Source: Topomyia yanbarensis
Taxonomy: Eukaryota > Arthropoda > Insecta > Diptera > Culicidae
Reading direction: 5' to 3'
NCBI RefSeq assembly: GCF_030247195.1
Contig: NC_080672.1
Location: forward strand, 378,734,166 to 378,798,165
Length of the DNA stretch: 64,000 bases
The position numbers were made by a program, and so were the translations under genes. Below the pieces are notes generated by a model. It had not been told where the DNA came from. It saw only the letters and a list, made by a program, of their open reading frames with translations, and ran no database searches. Below, piece after piece: positions 11,330 to 22,264 of the stretch (positions are counted from its first letter, which is position 1; every line of letters starts with the position of its first letter).

Positions 11330-11562
11330 GTACTTGTGTGCCATGCGGGAAAAAAGCGGAGCTCAAGGAGTTATGTACAGACCTGCGGAATATTATACAC
11401 ATTAGCAACGGTGAGACGATCCTCGATCTGAAGAAAGACTCGAAAGCTAGTAGCACCTGCTGTAAAGAGATAGAGAAAGTCATGGGCGATGCGATAGAAG
11501 TGAGAGCCTTTTATCCGAAAGCGACGCTTCAATGCAAGGATTTTGATGGGTTGTGGCGGTAG
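11330..11562 (+). pseudogene. R1-clade LINE ORF1 (gag-like) fragment
   Basis: A 74-residue frame (from ATG 11338) resembles the segment just before the zinc knuckles in R1/Jockey ORF1 proteins. Recognisable are a GETILDLKKDSKA strand (the family usually has G-D-hydrophobic-L-E/V), a central helix, then VRAFYPKATLQCKDFD, the usual 'V-R-x-L-x-P-x-x-x-hydrophobic-x-x-x-D-hydrophobic-D' block. The frame ends in a stop right after this block, and no CCHC knuckles follow. It precedes a piece of ORF2 by about 170 bp, so most of the element between them is deleted. Confidence 0.55.
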
Positions 11563-11728
11563 CACAAACAAGGGCATGCGATGGGACTATGCCGAGGTTA
11601 GGGAAACCTAGAAACGGTCACCGGTCAGCATACAAGTGGAATACGACGATCATCGATCTACGTGTAAGTTGCCTGCGAGCCAGGAGAAGTCAGAGGGCTC
11701 GCAATGACACCAAAAGAAAGGAAAAAAA

Positions 11729-11975
11729 GTGGTGTATAGAGCTGCAATAACCTTACTCAACAAAGCAATCAAGCTAAGAAAGAAAGCCTGTCACAAAGCC
11801 AACGCGAATCGTTGGGGAGACGGCTTCGGAGTTGTCATGGCAAAAATAAAAGACCCAGCTGTACCACCTGAAAGGGAACCCAGAGAAGATGAAGGTCATT
11901 ATCGAAGGGCTTTTCCCGCAGCATGAACCGACGATCTGGACGCTTGGAAATCGGTACTGGGATAGCGGTATGAAG
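11729..11975 (+). pseudogene. R1-clade LINE ORF2 linker fragment (endonuclease-RT junction)
   Basis: YRAAITLLNKAIKLRKKACH is followed by ANRWGDGFGVVMAKIKDPAVPPE, a signature of the segment between endonuclease and reverse transcriptase in R1-type LINEs (family form: 'NPWGxAYxxVMxKxxG'). After about 11880 the frame slips by one base and continues as KVIIEGLFPQHEPTIW, the 'I-I-x-x-L-F-P-x-H' block just before RT. The reverse transcriptase itself is absent. Probably the same dead element as the ORF1 scrap upstream. Confidence 0.7.
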
Positions 11976-11999
11976 CGATATCGATATAGAAAAATGGTT

Positions 12000-12728
12000 T
12001 ACAATTATCACATCTTCTAAAATGATGTTACGATAAGATAAGATTTGCCTGTAATGTACACCCTAAGCTAAAAACTGAAACTGTTATACTCGCCGATAAC
12101 CGTCAAATCAAACCATCCACTTCAACCGTCAAATCAAAACCCTTGACAGCGAGGGGAAAAAGGCCTTTCGAAAAGCGCCGCCGAAAAAACAGCAGGAAAT
12201 AGAACGATCGAAACACACTCACACAAGCGAGCACATCTATGCTGCTAGAAACCGCCTCAGTTTTGTTCACTACCGCCAAATGAAAAAAGAACGCCGCTAA
12301 AGCCGGCCGAACAATTTTCACTCCGCTTCATTTTTGTGCCCGCAGAAGCACGGATAGTAAATTTCGGGTGCACTGTGATCCAGATTGAGCAGCTTTGAAC
12401 AGTCTGGTCTCATCAAGCTGGGATTTAGTCTCCCGAGTGACGGAAGAGGTAAGAATGTGCGCACTTGAAAAAAAAACCCACCTAAAGCAGTTCAATTTGC
12501 AGCATTCAACTAACGTCAGGTCGAAAAGACGCCGTCGAGATTTCCTCTCCGCCACTTGAAGGGCATTCGAAAGATACCAGGGTGGAAGTGCCCATAGGTA
12601 GAGCGACTGGAATTCCGCATTTACCGCGAGAACAAAGACCCCTCATTCAAGGGTGAGTTTGCGGAAGGGAAGCGTAAGGCGGAGGACTAATTGCCGGTGC
12701 CCAATAGGATCTTTGTTTTGGCTTATTT
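12000..12728 (+). other. Unassigned, GC-richer stretch between LINE scraps
   Basis: CAACCGTCAAATCAAA is repeated at about 12104 and 12124. The frames on the plus strand are basic and serine-rich and could be the N-terminal part of a LINE ORF1, but I cannot name a domain. No intact frame. Confidence 0.3.
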
Positions 12729-12836
12729 GCAGCTCATCTGTCGGGCAGGATCGCCGAATCTTCAGCACGGCGGAAACATATAGCAGTTCATCAATCAGGC
12801 AGGATCGCCGAATCTGCAGCCCGGCGGAAACATACC
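12729..12836 (+). repeat. 54-bp tandem duplication
   Basis: Two adjacent copies at 12729-12782 and 12783-12836, both reading GCAG(C/T)TCATC... GGCAGGATCGCCGAATCT ... CGGCGGAAACATA. There are about seven differences. In the open plus frame this duplicates an 18-residue segment (RQDRRI..AETY). It may be a duplicated piece of a decayed LINE ORF1 or leader. Confidence 0.8.
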
Positions 12837-13239
12837 GAAGGTGGATGTCTGCATTGAAACGGTGGTAGCTATCCACATTACGGAGTGCACCAGTCCTACA
12901 CTCAAGGATCGAGCATGTCCGACAGCAGGCACTGGGAGCTGTCGGCCACTGATTTCAAGTGATGGCGAACGGCGCGGAGAGCGAATAGTGTCAAAGGGGA
13001 AGCAGATGAATGACGGTGCAGTAAGTGGTAGGAGTGTAAGAAAAGTGCAGTAGGAAGAAGAGAAAAGGCATGAGAAGAGATTAGAGTGAAAGCATAGAGG
13101 AAGAGAAGAAGTGAGAAGAAAGAAGCCATGGTAGTGGCCTAGTAGAAAGGAGAAATGAATAAGAAGAGGATGAAGAGTGGTGATAATGGGAATAATACAT
13201 GTTTATTGATTTAAGTAACACACGCTTTTGGTAGTTCTG

Positions 13240-13992
13240 CTCTACCCGCTGCAGGGAACCCGCAACAATGACAAAAGCCGTTTTAGAGGCACTCAGTTTT
13301 GCAAGTATCATCGTTTATGGTGCCTTTTATCAAGAATGGTTTTCCACAAGTGAATATGGACTTCGAAGCGAATTTCGAGGGTTTCTTCCATTTGAAGCCG
13401 TCATTCGCAGAAAACTTGTCCTTATTCGTAAAATATTCCTGTTCTGGTAACAACTTCGCTTTGACGTAGGTGTCATCGTCAATGACACAGCACCGGTATA
13501 TATTTTAGAAGAGTCGTGTAGAGATTCCGAGTGCGCGTTTTGGCAACACTTTGATGGCGTTCATCCCCAAATTGGGAAGCTCTGAATCTTGTACGTTTTA
13601 AATTCAGATCGTTTTTTTGTTCCTTTGGCCGAAATGTTGCGAAACATCAAGCTTTTTGACTCAAGCCCCACATCGAAATGTTCAGATTCCGGTTGAAATG
13701 AGCAATCAGCCCTCTCTTGGTTTTTTGTGCGTTCTTCCCGGATTTCCTCCAGCTCCTAGCTAGTGTTCCACTATAATTTATTCCTGAATCCTTTGGAGGG
13801 TCTTTGAGACGGTTAAGCAATATATATTCATTAGTTTTCCCAAAGCGTGTAGGATTTTGCATTTTGCACTGACAACTGTACAACTGAACGAATGTAAACA
13901 ATCCACTCTAAATAGAAACATGGCAAAAATTTGGTACATTTCTGTCAAATATGAAAAAAGTCACACAAGTTTGATGGTGTCGCAATAATTAC
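13240..13992 (-). pseudogene. Minus-strand Tc1/mariner (DD37E-like) relic
   Basis: On the minus strand, from about 13992 downwards: terminal-repeat remnant (GGTGTCGCAATAATT on the plus strand at 13977-13991, matching the inner 5' repeat of the DD37E copies). A damaged DNA-binding region follows (frame 13901-13647), then DERHQSVAKTRTRNLYTTLL, CCVIDDDTYVKAK carrying the first catalytic Asp (about 13465-13490), KDKFSANDGFKWKK, and GTINDDTCKTECL near 13290. Similarity ends near 13240, so the second Asp and the Glu are missing. Several frameshifts. It is a 3'-truncated older cousin of the copies at 8.3 and 54.2 kb. Confidence 0.7.
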
Positions 13993-14141
13993 CGACTCAC
14001 TCTTTTGCTGCTGAACCTTCCCAGAGGCGTGACGATTGTCACTTTCGCGGACAGCGTTGCCAATATTCCAGATGTATGTGGAATCTTCCAGATTTTTCCC
14101 AAATAAACAGACAGTTCAAGCTAGACATTTTGCCAGATTTT

Positions 14142-15129
14142 TTAACCCAAGAACGTTGCACTTGCGTTTTCCATCCTAGAACGTTGCACTGGGGTACAAA
14201 TGTACCACACGCGTTTGATCGCAATTTTCGCAGGTAAAAATGCAAACAAAAGAAATGTATAATACACCATTTTCTTCGTTTTTTAGTGGCAAAAACAGCT
14301 GCGTAAGTGAAAGTACGCAATTTATTGAATCAATGATACATAAATTGGTTTGAATAAAATAAAACGTGTAAAAATCGCTGTTTTGGCCTTTTTCACAAAA
14401 TTACTATAATTTTGCGAATTTTCAACCGATTTGAAAAAAAATCAAATGATTCTAAAAATTGAAAAAAAAAGATCTTGATACGGTATAAAATGGAATTTCG
14501 ATATTTTTCAAAAACTGCAATGATTTTGAAAATTGAAAGTTTAAAAATCGGGTTTTGTAAAATACCACGAAATGGGGTGGAAATTTAAATGAAAAAAATA
14601 TTTCTGACCAGTAATACATTTGTAAAACGCAATATTACTATTACAGCTGTTATTGTGCGCAAATTATACTTGCGAGCCCCTGCTTTGAAAAACTAAAAAA
14701 AATCACAACAAAACAATAAAAATCAGCAAATATGAGAACGATTTTTGTTCCACTTCAAAATTAAATTAAATTAATTAAATAAACGATTAAAGAATATTAT
14801 ATAATACTAGTTGTTACTACCGTAGTAAAACAACTAGTATTTATACTGGTATTGTCACGAATCACATTTCCACTGACAGCACGAAACCTGACGAAACACT
14901 AACGGCAACCGTACACTGGGGTACAAATGTACCCCACGCCAACTTTGACACATGCTTCCACGAAGGCTATAAGCAAACTGGCTATACGATCTTTTTATAC
15001 TCTTACTAGGCACTCTAAATTGAATTATGGTTAGGGTCTCAGGTCGGTAAATACCGAATTCTTGTTTTTACACGGCCCCAAAGAAGGCGTGGGGTACATT
15101 TATACCCCAGTGCAACGTTCTAGGGTTAA
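14142..15129 (+). mobile_element. 980-bp piggyBac-type non-autonomous element, TTAA target
   Basis: The element body (14146-15125) is bounded by TTAA on both sides (14142-14145, 15126-15129). The left end is CCCAAGAACGTTGCACTTGC and the right end is the inverse, GCAACGTTCTAGGG. TTAA duplication and CCC...GGG termini are the hallmarks of the piggyBac superfamily. The palindromic motif GGGGTACAAATGTACC with its flanking CACTG recurs near the left end (about 14186), internally (about 14915) and inverted near the right end (about 15090). The left end carries a second partial copy of the terminus (AGAACGTTGCACT at about 14148 and 14177). No transposase frame. The flanks (CAGATTTTT) look like one interrupted older sequence. 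Confidence 0.88.
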
Positions 15130-15429
15130 ATTTTGTCAGATTTTTCCAGATGTTCTGAATTCTACGTTACACCCTAGAGTGAATATCTATCTTGCAAAGC
15201 TAGAGAGCTACCAAAAAGAAAAATCTCTCATTCTACCAAATTTTAAAATCATAGAGGTTGTTACACACAAATTTTGGAAATCTGGGTCATATTTTTCCAT
15301 TCAAAAAACGATTAATGCTCTATGAATATTAAATTATATGCCAAATTTCGATGATTTCGAGGTCGCTGTCAAGTGACAGATTTTGCCAGACATTCTTATT
15401 TGAACTGCCAGATTTTATTTGAAAAATAG

Positions 15430-15865
15430 TGGAAACCGTGTTCGCGGATAATGTGGTGCTCCAAGTAGTCGGGGGGTTACTAGAAGAAGTGCAAGTATTC
15501 GCCAGATTCGCAGTAGATTCAGTGCAAGATTGGATGTAGGAATAGAAACTAACGATAGCGAACCAAAGAATAGATGTAGTGTTGATTAGCGGATCGTGCC
15601 GGACCATGGAGGAGGATCAGGAGTGCTATAGGAATCAGGGAAGACCGACGAAAAACGCGAACTAACACCATGGAGAAGTGGCAAAAGGAATGGGACAACG
15701 CCCGAATAACACCGATTGATCCCGTAAGTGTTGACATGGATGAAAAGGAAGTACCTGCACAGATTTGGGCACGCGGGCTTTCCTCTCTGTCCGCAATGCA
15801 CAGACGTCGAATTCAAGCTGGAACACATCGTTTTTGACTGATCACGCTTCCGCTTCATACGAAAC
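15430..15865 (+). pseudogene. R1-clade LINE C-terminal fragment (RT thumb to zinc knuckle)
   Basis: Broken frames read EEVQVFARFAVDSVQDWM (RT thumb), then MEKWQKEWDNARI (linker before the end domain; family 'W-Q-x-x-W-D'). From 15749 comes KYLHRFGHAGFPLCPQCTDVEFKLEHIVFD-stop-SRF. The last block is the C-x2-C-x(n)-H-x-x-F-x-C knuckle of R1/Jockey ORF2. The final Cys codon is a TGA here. It may be the 3' part of the same R1 family as the fragments at 11.3-12.0 kb. Confidence 0.65.
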
Positions 15866-15868
15866 GTA

Positions 15869-16759
15869 ATGTTTACAACCAGGGCACAGCGGTTATTTTT
15901 TTGTCAAAAACGTGTGATGCGTTTAGATCAATCAAGTCTATGTAGAAACTTATGGAAATCATCAGCTCTTTTTCTGGTTCTATGTTATCAGTGGTTAATC
16001 CATATATTATTTAATTATCGTCCTACATCTACACTGTCCGTTTTCAACAAAATCCTCGAAAAACTATTAATTGCTAGATTATTAGAATTTTTGAACAAAC
16101 AGCGTCCTCTATAGATTTCAATATGGGTTTAGACAAGGCTCTAGCACCCAAAATGCTATAATTGAATTAGTTGATCTAATAATGACCGAAGTGGATCGTA
16201 AAACATTGTTGGTGCTCTATTCCTAGACCTTAAAAAAGCATTTGACACTTTGGACCACACAATACTGCTGGCCAAGCTTGTATGTTACGGTATCAGGGGC
16301 ATTGCTCATTCTGTTATTCATAGTTACTTGACGAATAGAAAGCAATTTTTATCTGTGGATGGTGAACGTAGTAGCCTTGCTCCCATTGTAATCGGTGTCC
16401 CTCAAGGTAGTAATATAGGACCTTTGTTATTTCTGTTGTATATTAATGACCTAGGAAACTTGAGGCTTACCGGAACTCCTAGACTGTTTGCTGATAACAC
16501 AGCTCTGTTTTATCCCATCAGTGATGTCAATACTATTATTAACTAGATCGATAACGATCTAGGTGATCTCGTTCAACACTCGTTCAATAGTAACTTGCAA
16601 CGCATTCGGGCAGACCTTGGCCAAAAGCGGATTCTTTTTATTGGTCCTACCAAATTTAGTGCACTTCCACTTGACATGCAGAGAATCGACAATCATACCA
16701 TCTTCGAGCCTAGATTGAAACAGTACTTTAAACATAGACTTAACGAAATATTTAATTAA
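15869..16759 (+). pseudogene. CR1/Jockey-like LINE reverse transcriptase, rearranged
   Basis: Pieces of one LINE type, out of order. The segment 15890-16005 reads LFFCQKRVMRL...SLCRNLWKSSALF, which in CR1/L2-like elements lies after the RT core. It is followed at once by RT motifs: NYRPTSTLSVFNKILEKLL (about 16012), YGFRQGSSTQNA (about 16123), LDLKKAFDTLDH (about 16223), GVPQGSNIGPLLFLLYINDL (about 16393) and the catalytic box as FADNTALF (about 16485), where the second Asp of the usual F/Y-A-D-D is Asn. A C-terminal block KFSALPLDMQRIDNHTIFEPRL runs in frame to a stop at 16757-16759. Dead by the Asn change, stops and order. Confidence 0.8.
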
Positions 16760-16899
16760 CGGTATTGTTTTGTAATTTAATGTAAACATCCGTCAGCAGT
16801 ATTTAACTTAACTGTAATTTAATTTATAATGTGGGTCCCTTTATTATTCATTTCGTTTATTTGATAGGCACAAATTCGTTAGCTTGGCGGTACCAAATT

Positions 16900-17165
16900 C
16901 TTTTGTTTTTACATTTTGGGTATCTTAAAACTAGGAGGTTACAATGTTGAAATTTTTTTTTATAAAAGAGGAAAAATTTACATTTACTTTATGATTAGAA
17001 ATAATATTCTATATACAAGAGAGGGGACAAAAGATTTTTTTATGAAAAATTTTAAAACAAGGAATTCAATTTAATATACAAGAGGGGGAACAAATATTTA
17101 TGAGAAATTTCACAGATGTCTTAAAACTAGGGATACAATTCTATTTACAAGATGAAGGACAGTAG
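16900..17165 (+). repeat. Degenerate tandem repeat, three units of about 65-75 bp
   Basis: Units share TA(T/A)ATACAAGAG..GGGACAAA, ATGA(A/G)AAATTT, TCTTAAAACTAGG and ACAATTCTAT-type blocks (about 16923, 17010, 17075 and 17120-17165). It lies directly after the LINE end and may be part of its 3' untranslated region. Confidence 0.45.
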
Positions 17166-17429
17166 TTTTAAACTTATTCTTGGTCAAGACATTCAGAGGG
17201 GAGCTTATTTCCAAAATCGAATGTGGATCCCTTAACAGGAAATCTATTTCCAGTGGGATTCCACCTTAGTTAATTTTCTTATTTTAATTTCACATCAGAT
17301 AGATATAAATGTCTGTCTCAGCTCAGTTTGTTTTATTTGTTTTGTTTGTTTTTGTTGCAATTGTTCATGGGCTGAGACAAGTTGCGTCCCCCCTGGTAGC
17401 CCCCTCTCTTGTATGAGTTCTTTGGTGTG
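17166..17429. other. Unassigned spacer
   Basis: T/G-rich with several TTTGTTT repeats and the motif GGGCTGAGACAAGTTGCGTCC. Nothing recognised. Confidence 0.3.
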
Positions 17430-18000
17430 GGGGAGTGTGGTGGGCAATTATTAAAAAAAATCGCCCTAAAAGCGAGATTTAAAAATAATAAATGTAGATA
17501 TAGCGAGATAATATGTTCAGCAAATATGTGAAACCTGCTTCTGTAAATAAAATGGCCGAGGTTACCAAGTCTCTATCTGCTACATCTTCAAAGTTATGAC
17601 TCACTTTTTATGGATAAAGCTACGGAAATATGGAAACGCCGGACCGACCCGGGCCCCTACAGGTTGGCTGTTGATTAGGATTCACTGGCGGTGACAGAGC
17701 GCTACAAAACTGGAAGCTAAACGGCTCACGGGACGAGTACCGATACTGGGAGAAATTCCGCCTCCGCGGAGCTCTCAGTCAGAGTAAAATCTTAATCTGA
17801 TCGGGATCTACTCGGATAGTCCCCGGTGGTGAATCTGTTCTATCTCTTACCTGGGAAATAAATGGTTCACGAAAGTTTACCACCAGGAACTAAACCTGGG
17901 ATAAATGTTTCACGGAAGATTAGCACCAGGAACTATCCGATTGGATATTCGGAGCTAAATGGCTCAAAAAGACAGTGGATCCAAATGGTCTAATGCATGC
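17430..18000 (+). repeat. Possible LTR-retrotransposon leader with degenerate repeats
   Basis: TGTGGTGGGCAATTATT (about 17437) could start an LTR, and TTCAC then TGGCGGTGACAGAGC (about 17680) could be an LTR end plus primer-binding site. Downstream, AAATGGTTCACG...ACCACCAGGAACTA recurs in degenerate form at about 17862, 17905 and 17955. Gypsy- and BEL-type elements often have such leaders, but no second LTR, gag or pol was found. A weak call. Confidence 0.3.
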
Positions 18001-19345
18001 AGGGAGTTAACTGCGGAAATTTTGCGAGTAAAAGGAAGAGGAGCACAATCAGTCTCCTCACAAAATAATGCCCTTATGTAGTCCCATTGAGAAAAGTGTC
18101 TTTAGTGGTTAGACAAGAAAGTGAGTCCCACACAGTGCCAATACATTACAGATCAGGCATTTGAAGCTTTTTAAACCTTACTATAAAACAAAACATACCT
18201 ACATACATACAAACTAATTGCAGTTTTTTATTTACTTTTGTACTGAGATTGATTCGACATCGTTGCGTTACTGCCGAATGATACGTTGATTGAATCTGTC
18301 AACTTTGTTGGCCATCAAATAAAAGACCTCACCCACCTTTCATCTCACTGTACCCATATAGCCCAGCTCCGCAAAATCTGGAGCTGGATCAGACTCGAAT
18401 AAACTTCCCAACCGACCGCAACATTCGATCCAATCGCTGAGGGTTTGATTTCATTTCCATTTAATTTATTCAACAACATTTCTAAAACGCTCGAACTAAA
18501 TACAAATCACGTTAATGGAATATCTGCCTTCTCCAGCAGAGTGTCCCGATAGTCGGAGCTTGCAGATCCTACCCGCAGTTTCCAATATCTGGATGTTGTA
18601 TTTTGATGTGTTGCTGCGTGTGCTCTAGCAAAACAAGTGCTATGTTTTCAGGGTTATATATGAACGGAAAACTAACACCACTACTGTGCCACCCAATGTG
18701 GGATCCTCGCCTGCTCCCGGTCCACTGATAAAGGGGAGCGCTGCAATCCTAAAGCACCCGAGCGCTCCGATGATGGCGAATAGACTCGTATAAACTATTA
18801 TGCAAATGTAATTAAAACTTTTCGATCGGTATTTACACAGAACTTTAATTAAATGAAATCAGAGTTTTCCTGCCTGGTACGGCGGCTGGCTGCTGCTGCT
18901 GATGCTGCCGTTGCCAAGCTGCATGGAAGTCTGATCCGGAAACTTGATGGTGCTGATGTGTTTGTGCGGCTGTGTGTGTGTATGTGTTTGGGGAGACTGC
19001 TGGTTACGTTTACGTGATTTTGATGTGTTTAGTTTCCGTTCTGAACCGAGCGGGAACTGGGTTTCATCTGACTCATTTAATTGGGAAATCGTTTGCAGAA
19101 CGACGTCGGCGGCGGTTCACTGATTTGTGAGTAACGCAAAATTCAGTCCGTCAAATTGATCTATGATCAAAATTAGAAAACGCTTTTCATACGCGATATA
19201 GTATGTTAAAATTTTAGAGATTTGTTTGCCTAATGAGACAGAAAAAAGATTCTAGCGCATCCATTTTTTCGAGTAGCAAGTAAAAACATTAATTTGCGGT
19301 ATCTCTCCATAAGGAGAAAATTGATTAAAACTATTATTGATGTTT
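18001..19345. other. Unassigned spacer, no gene
   Basis: Contains a short CTG-type run (about 18890-18910) and a GT-rich run (about 18955-18985). A GC-richer patch lies at about 18690-18780. No coding similarity found. Confidence 0.4.
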
Positions 19346-19399
19346 ACTCTTGTTTACAAATACAACTAGTGTTCGTTTTAGTTCATACGTCATAATAGG

Positions 19400-20560
19400 T
19401 TACGTTCTAAACGGAAAAATTCCAGCGTTCTTTCCAATGTATACCTCGATGAAAAGGCAGCGTCGTCCACTGCAACAGCCTGGCAAACAATTCGCCACTC
19501 ATTTCGCCTCAGTCTTTGCTCCCCCTTCAGCGTCTGATCAGGAAACCGATATCGCATTAGGAACTGTTCCGCAAGATATCGCTGATTTAAGTACCTTTTT
19601 GGTTTCACCCGACATGGTAATAGCAGCTGCAAGAAAGCTAAAAAGCTCTTTCTCCCCTGGACCGGATGGAATTCCAGCTGCTGTTTACTGTCGCTGAGCC
19701 GTCGCTTTGGCTAAACCTTTGTCTAGCATCTTCAACCAATCATTTGACCAGGCTAAGTTCCCCGACGTTTGGAAGCAATCCTACATGTTCCCGGTGTTCA
19801 AAGCCGGAGAAAAGCGAAATATCAAGCAGTACCGCGGAATAACGAATCTTTCAGCTGGATCTAAGTTGCTTGAAATTGTTGTCAATCAATTCATTCTCAG
19901 CCGTACAAGAAGTTTCATCTCCCCAGACCAACATGGCTTTATGCCCGGGCGATCCGTTTTAGCAAACCTGCTCGAATTTACGTCAACTTGCATCAATTGC
20001 ATGGATAAGAAAACACAAGTGGACACTATATACACAGATTTGAAAGCAGCTTTTGACCGAATCGACCATGAAATTCTTCTCAAGAAGTTGTGCAAGTTAG
20101 GAGCGTCCGACAAGCTTACATCGTGGCTACGCTCCTATTCTACGCACAGAATGCTTTGTGTGAATTTGGACTCTTGTATATCGGCTCCGTTTACCAATAG
20201 ATTAGGCGTACCGCAAGGCAGCAATCTGGGCCCACTACTTTTCTCACTGTTTTTAATGATGTAGTAGTAGTGTTAGGTTCCGGCAAGCTATTTGCTTTTG
20301 TCATATTTGCTGACGATCTTAAGCTGTACTTAGTCATCCAGTCAGTCGAGGGCTGCCGCCAGCTGCAAGCACTTTTGGATCGCTTTGTGAAGTGATGTCG
20401 AATGAATCAGCTTACCGTAAATATTGCCAAATGCTCCGTGATGACGTTCCATAGGAAGAACGATCCGTTAATCTTCGATTGCAGTATCGACGGGGTTGCG
20501 CTACAAAGAGTCAATGAAGTCTGTGACCTGGGTGTAATTCTTTGCGTTGCGTTGGGACGA
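19400..20560 (+). pseudogene. Jockey/I-type LINE reverse transcriptase fragment
   Basis: Two main frames. 19440-19697 ends in KLKSSFSPGPDGIPAAVY (the pre-RT S-P-G-P-D-G-I-P motif), then a TGA at 19695-19697. The same frame resumes at 19707 with LSSIFNQSF, FPDVWKQSYMFPVFKAGEKRN, YRGITNLS, ISPDQHGFMPGRS, TDLKAAFDRIDHEILL and GVPQGSNLGPLLF, up to stops at 20262-20267. A frameshift follows, and FADDLKLYL with an intact Asp-Asp pair is read at about 20309. It continues with thumb sequence (MNQLTVNIAKCSVMTFHRK) to CDLGVIL (about 20525-20545) and then breaks off. Endonuclease and C-terminus are absent. The minus-strand frames are shadows. Confidence 0.88.
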
Positions 20561-21585
20561 TGATTTTGGCGGGTTGCACACTGACTTCATCATGTATGAC
20601 TGCTGATAACCTAATAAGAGTTGCTTAGGAAGTGGTAAGTTATAATTCATACCAATCCGACCCATATTAAAACCTCAACACATGATAGCCATCATTGCCG
20701 GCCACCTCCATCTCCATCGTTCACGGGGAAGGATAAAGGATAAGGTAGACGGGAAGTGTTGATACTCCACCTACTTAACGGAAGGACGACGATTCACCAG
20801 ACTCTTCCATAGGTGTCGCGGAGTTGGTGGTTTGGAAGGGTATAAGGTCTAGGATTCGCTCCAAGCAAGCGATGCGTATGGTAAAGAATATTTTATTGCA
20901 GTTTAGTGAGTCTTCGAGTACACGATCACTCGAAAAAGAAAAGATCTTGTTTAGTTTTTGGTTCTTTTTAAACTCTGGGCAGCCTATGTTTCCTAAACAA
21001 AAGCAATTTGAATTCCACACAGCCGACCGTGGGAGTATTGCCTAGAAAAGCTAATCTTATCTGCGTAATGGGCCGGATCACTATCTATTGTAACAGTATT
21101 AAGACAGAATTCGCTACCTTCTTTCCTACGGTATATTTATTTGGTTGAAAACTACCGAGTGATAACACGTTATACAGACAAAAAGTTTTGACAGCGCGAG
21201 ATGTTATAAATCAAGGTATGTATTTCCTATTTTACGTATCGGATGATTTGTAAAATACACGTATACGAGCGATAATAACGACCATTGAAGAGAAATACAA
21301 AGAATTCTTAACCTTATACACGGGCTGGTTAGCAATAACTGAACTTGAAATTAGATTCATAAAAATAGGCGCGGTGAATTTTCAATACGTATTGACCCGT
21401 GATCATCGATTCTGGTCAGATTAGTCGTATTGAGGCTAATTTCCTAACAAATATTCATTTTTACGGCAATGTTTTCTCTACTAGTTCTGTTCGCACCCTC
21501 TCATTCTGCTACTATCGGCAGAAGGCTGATAGCACCCAGTCATCGCCGGTCTAAGGACCAAATGTCATCAATAGACTTAGACTCG
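20561..21585. other. Unassigned spacer
   Basis: No protein similarity. The frames at 20775-21045 on both strands lack any recognisable motif. Confidence 0.4.
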
Positions 21586-21890
21586 CGTGTGTAAGTGGGG
21601 GTTTGCCCACTACTCGGGTTCTGGTTTGCCCGGCGAACCCTTCTTTTCAGGGCGGCCTAGGTGCCTCTACAGAATTTCGGATTTTCGTAACAACAAAAAA
21701 AAAGTAAACAAACAAATGAATTAAATTTACCGTGTTTATTTCTCTCCTACTCTCCACTGCTGCTGATGCGGAATCCCAATGCTGCTGGTGAAGGGAAGGC
21801 GGGCGGTTTCCTTCCGGCAGGCCGGGACAACAACGGCCGCGTACTTGTCCGGGTTCCGTTGGCTGCTCCGGTAGCGGTCCTTTACGGTTA

Positions 21891-21933
21891 GCTAGGGAGG
21901 TGAGCTTGGCTCCTTTGTTGGAACCTCCCTAGC
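21891..21933. repeat. Hairpin 1 of a covarying pair
   Basis: Perfect 11-bp stem: GCTAGGGAGGT (21891-21901) with ACCTCCCTAGC (21923-21933), 21-nt loop beginning GAGCTTGGCTC. Confidence 0.8.
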
Positions 21934-22050
21934 GACGTTGGCGAACTATCGCCGGATCAACTTGTTCGCCGCAAGCTATCCCGGAAGTCACCGCAGTGCA
22001 CTTCCCAGGGGGAACCTTTGTCCACCCTGCTTCGTTCTCCTTGGCTATTA

Positions 22051-22092
22051 GCTATAGAGGAGAGCTAGGCTCGTTGACTTATCCTCTATAGC
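22051..22092. repeat. Hairpin 2 of a covarying pair
   Basis: Perfect 11-bp stem: GCTATAGAGGA (22051-22061) with TCCTCTATAGC (22082-22092), 20-nt loop beginning GAGCTAGGCTC. Homologous in position and loop to hairpin 1, but with different, still paired, stem bases. Confidence 0.8.
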
Positions 22093-22264
22093 GAGAACGG
22101 TCGGTGTTCGGTTCCTTGGGTTTTAGCCGGGGACGCGAGAATGCTCCTTTACGGTTAGCTGTCCCACTTCGGCGAACCAACACCACTCACTTCACTAGTG
22201 CCCGAACCACGGGCCGGCACTATTCGACGGTTTTATATCGCCGTCACACGCGCGCACTGAATCC

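Larger units (their letters stand above)
21590..22260. repeat. GC-rich block with repeated hairpin modules
   Basis: A 670-bp island of much higher GC than its surroundings. The phrase CTTTACGGTTAGCT occurs at about 21880 and 22145, and a related TTGGCTATTAGCT at about 22040. The first and third of these lead into the two hairpins listed separately. Gene-free. It may be the leader of an LTR retroelement on either strand, or a short satellite. I cannot assign it. Confidence 0.45.

Noticed and set aside
17430..18000. Full LTR retrotransposon
   Set aside because: A possible leader and primer site are visible, but no second LTR, gag or pol can be found within the window.
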